From assembly GCA_024362935.1 (NCBI GenBank), contig JANCRA010000025.1, positions 9,326,936 to 9,390,935 on the forward strand: 64,000 nucleotides of DNA. Reading direction: 5' to 3'. This document shows, piece after piece, positions 60,641 through 64,000 of this stretch (positions are counted from its first letter, which is position 1; every line of letters starts with the position of its first letter). The notes below the pieces were generated by a model. It worked only from the letters and a program-made list of their open reading frames with translations. It ran no database searches and was not told the DNA's origin. The position numbers and the translations under genes were made by a program. Source of the stretch: Setophaga petechia (taxonomy: Eukaryota > Chordata > Aves > Passeriformes > Parulidae).

Positions 60641-63600
60641 CTGAAAAGAGGGTGAATGGCTGCGTGTTTCTGTCAGGTGGCCACACAGGATCAGCTGGTG
60701 GTCTCAGGCCAGACTTTATGGGGCAGGTGTCCACATTACAGAAACCACAAGCACCATTCACAGGCTCCTTGGCAGCTGCAGCCTGAGGACTGACGCGCGC
60801 TCTCAGCGCTCCAGGCGAGTCACCCGGTAGGAATTCAGAAATGGAAGTGGGGAGGAGAAGAGGGCAAGTTTGTTGTGCTGCTGGTCAGTCACTATTAAGA
60901 AAACACGTGGGATCCATAGACAACAGCCTGGTTTTGCTAGGAAAAAGGGAACCATGGAGGTGGCCTGGCCACCCCCATGAGAGTATGCTGTGAACTCATG
61001 AAATTTGGAGTGAGCACTATTGTACTGGAGACAAAAGTGTCAAGCAACATTACACTGTCTTCTGGTATCATGGGGATTTTGTTCAGCTCCATTATGAAAG
61101 ATAAGTTAAGCTTTTTCAATATATTTTAGGTAGTTCAGAACAATATGTATTGGGATCAATACTAAAAAATTAGGATGTTCTAGGATGGCAAAGTTTAGGA
61201 ATAAAATCAGTTTGGAGATGTCTAGAAATCTACCGAGATTATGATGCAAATAAGACAGAATCATCTAAATGGGAGGAAAAAAAATCCTCTCTTATTTTTT
61301 TCTTGGTTTTCTTTATTGAGCTTCACAGCTGTAATTTATCTTTCTCTTCACCACGAGAAGCGTAATGTCCTGCCTCCCAGGCTTCAGGGCATGGCACTGC
61401 TCAGCCTCCTTCCCTCAGCAGATGTGTTATGGGTTTCTCTCTACTCATACCTTCCTTCTCTACTTTTGCTCCTGGAAAAGAATGGCAAACTGTACCTTTC
61501 CTTATAGCTTTGGACAAAGTGCCTGACATGATCTTGAGTGGGACTCGTACCCAAGGAAAAAGCTGTGACTTCAGGAAACCTGAAAAGCAGTGTACTTTTT
61601 GTTTCTGAGTTCTTTTCTCCTCCTCATGTCTTCCTATTTATGAGGAGTTATCCTAGGCAACTGACTGACAAAATCAGAGCCTTGCAACTAAGTGAGAACA
61701 TCTTGGTGATATCACTGCCGATGCATCCAACTTTTTAGGACTAAACTACTGAACTGCATCAACAATCCAAATTTCCAGTGGACTCTATGAATGCAATATC
61801 AGCATTTAACAGCTGGGTAGTTACTGAAAAATTAAAGCCTTAATATGTGGAAAGACTTCGAAGGTTTAGCATCAGTAGTGGGTGGCAAAAAACACATAAT
61901 TAATTCATAGATCACAGCATGCCTTTCAGCAGCATTGCACATTATGTTTGATTATGTATTTTATCTGTGTTTATATGTGTATTTATAACTCTATAAATCA
62001 GACTTGCATAATTACGTATAATCACATACCTTTATTTACATTTTTGACTGGGAGTTTCAAATAACCACTGCTGCACTTTTGAAGTCATCCACTTGTTGAT
62101 AGGGATACAAAAATTCCAATACTGTCTGGATGTTTATACAGAATATCTTTCATTTAGACACTGGAGGGACCTACTGAAAACGTTGCCATTTTATTTGGTG
62201 TGCAGTTGCATTCAAACCACAAAGAGTATATTTGGTGTTTATATATATTAAGCTCCTACTTATTTTTAATGTTCTAATTAATTCTTAAAACCTGACAGAT
62301 GACTGATAATCGCTCAAGGAGAAACCACAATCTAAAGAATTATTTTCTTTTTTTCGAGGTTGTTCTTCTGTTTATATTTGTTATAATTTCTTTTTATTTG
62401 ACTTCCTCAACTTTATTGGTTTTTCTTTTTGTTCCTTAGTAATTTCCCATCTGGTCATGCTAATCTTGCTTTTACCGACACCATGGCTTAAAAGTGAAGA
62501 AATGGTGTTCTTAAAATTCTCCTGATTCCAAGTATTGCTGTTCAGAGTGGTGACATATTTCAAGCACTTAATTAATAACACCTGTCTTGCAAAATAGGCA
62601 TTTGATAAGGTGACAAAGTTTGCTCTGAAGGCAAAAGTGGTGGAGCAACTACTGTGAAGGCTGTCTTACCTCAAGAATATAAGCTAGCCTGGTTTTCTAA
62701 GGAAACAGGCTTCTTTACCCATCATACCTGTTGGACTATCTGCATCTTTCTGGCAACCTTTGAACCCAGGTCTGAATCCATCAAGTAAACCTTGTGACAG
62801 AGTGATAATGGTCTCATTATAGACATAATGGAACAGTAAGCTGTTATTATTTTGGAAAAAAGTTGATATTTTGGGGACAGAAGGAAGGAAGACACCCTGA
62901 TAGAGCCCTAAAGGAAGGACTCAACCTTCACTCACTGCCTCTGCTGAATGTCACAAATAAGAAAAAGCAGTCAGTCAAATGACAAGGAAAGCCATAGTAT
63001 GGCACTCTCATTGTTCTGCCCATCTCCTGCTGAGGTAGCAAGGCTCACAAAAGCACATAGGAGCTGAAAAAGGATGAAGATGACATGGGATTGGCTAGTT
63101 TGGGAAAGGTGGAATGAGTTACTGTCACTTTTGGGAAAGTTTTTCCAGGCAGTGGGGAAGGTTCTTACAGTGTGAGGATATAAGGCATACTGGATAGGCA
63201 TTAATCAGAATCTAGGCTTCATTAGTCCATGGACCAGCTTCTGTTTCCAGGCTGCTGGGCTCCAGTTCATCACCACACCATGGTGGGTGATTTGTTTTGT
63301 GCTACTTAATGACAATAGTGGCAGCAGTGGGGCTGTTCACTGCTCCCAGGCTTGCTGCAGAGCCGTGCTGGAGGATGGCCACAACTGACCACAACAAAGA
63401 GCTGAGCTGTGCCCCACAGATAAAAGATATCAGTGCAACATGTGTAAACAAGCCCAGTGTCTCTTGCATTGAATTCCACTCTTGTTCAACATATCGTTTA
63501 CAGCACCAGACCTCATCCCTGGGGAGTAATTTCTTTCCCACTTGTTCTGCTTCTGATTAGTGTAAGAGAATGACGTATAGAAATGACACTCTAATAAAGA

Positions 63601-64000
63601 TGATGGATAGTCAGTGAAGCAGCTGCAGATTAGGAGAAAAGGAAGCTGACTACTGAAGGCTGGCTTTGCAAAAAAATAAAAAAACAAAAACCACAAACAA
63701 CAATACAAGGTTCTAACTGTGCATACAAAAGTCACTTGAAATTCTCCTACTGGTATTCTTACTGGCATGCCACTCAAAGCATGCAGAACAGTAATTTCCC
63801 AGTGGAGACAAACTGCCCAAAATCATGTTAGGGGGCTAAATGCCTTTTAGATCTGGCCTTTAGATCAAGCACTTACCCTGAAATGCCTTCTCCTCTGAAA
63901 CTCATCCTATTCACAGGGAATAGGAAAAAAAGATGAAACAGCTTTGAAAAACCCAAACAACATTCTCTTTAGATAAAGCTGTTAGACTAGGGTATTAGTA

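Larger units (their letters stand above)
53516..64000. other. Unannotated AT-rich sequence with minor microsatellites
   Basis: No gene, LTR or CR1 is recognised in these 10.5 kb. Minor simple sequences are (GTTA)n with interruptions at 54501-54533, a CA-rich run at about 60607-60640 and a GAAAT run near 59995-60009. Frames of up to 115 codons (63430-63777, minus) are present on both strands without domain-like features. Confidence 0.5.

Noticed and set aside
1..64000. CRISPR arrays, operons, riboswitches, prokaryotic promoters, tRNA or rRNA genes
   Set aside because: None seen. Repeats are tandem or retroelement-derived, and no cloverleaf with an intact A-box and B-box pair was found outside the degraded SINE-like element.

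Overview
The window looks like a stretch of a bird genome, most probably a passerine. Four CR1 LINE 3' ends carry the avian signature, with a body running from 'ggttggatatcagg' to a terminal 'ccattctgtgg' or 'attctgtgattctgtg' motif and no poly-A tail. There is also a set of LTRs of endogenous-retrovirus type, one of which (52334-52732) resembles a family I recall as common in songbird genomes. There is no prokaryotic signature. I found no convincing protein-coding exon, no RNA gene and no intact retroviral gene. The DNA is mostly AT-rich, single-copy intergenic or intronic sequence, and no neighbouring gene can be named from it.

Layout. 1-4.47 kb holds nothing I can name. 4.47-13.23 kb is a dense LTR cluster: a solo LTR (A1, +) with a perfect 6-bp target-site duplication; a candidate LTR (E, -) placed almost back to back with LTR B1 (+); a GC-rich tract of about 1.5 kb made largely of a degenerate 36-bp minisatellite; a degenerate CR1 fragment and a CR1 tip; LTR B2 (-), of the same family as B1 but inverted; and solo LTR A2 (-), of the same family as A1 but inverted. 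5.05-6.45 kb is an unidentified block with a hint of a retrocopy on the minus strand. 16.56-17.40 kb carries a 379-bp tandem duplication followed by an exact 38-bp duplication. 26.09-26.49 kb is a CR1 3' end. 29.64-31.0 kb is a longer CR1 interrupted by LTR C1 (-), which has an exact CTAAAT duplication. 32.53-32.72 kb resembles an ancient tRNA-derived SINE. 33.73-34.34 kb is LTR C2 (+), followed by a 174-bp tandem unit, a 93-bp AAGGG pentamer tract and a short CpG-rich segment. 35.4-64 kb is mostly unannotatable sequence with a 32-bp triplet repeat (46.7 kb), a passerine-type LTR (52.3 kb), a CR1 3' end (53.3 kb) and a few microsatellites.

No operon or pathway is present. What can be read is a history of retroelement insertion, tandem amplification and local duplication. 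The most unusual segment is 7.6-10.7 kb, where LTRs abut a CpG-rich, repeat-bearing tract that stays open in several frames on both strands. I take the open frames to be a product of composition and a unit length divisible by three, not evidence of a gene. I did not find a clear new biological system.
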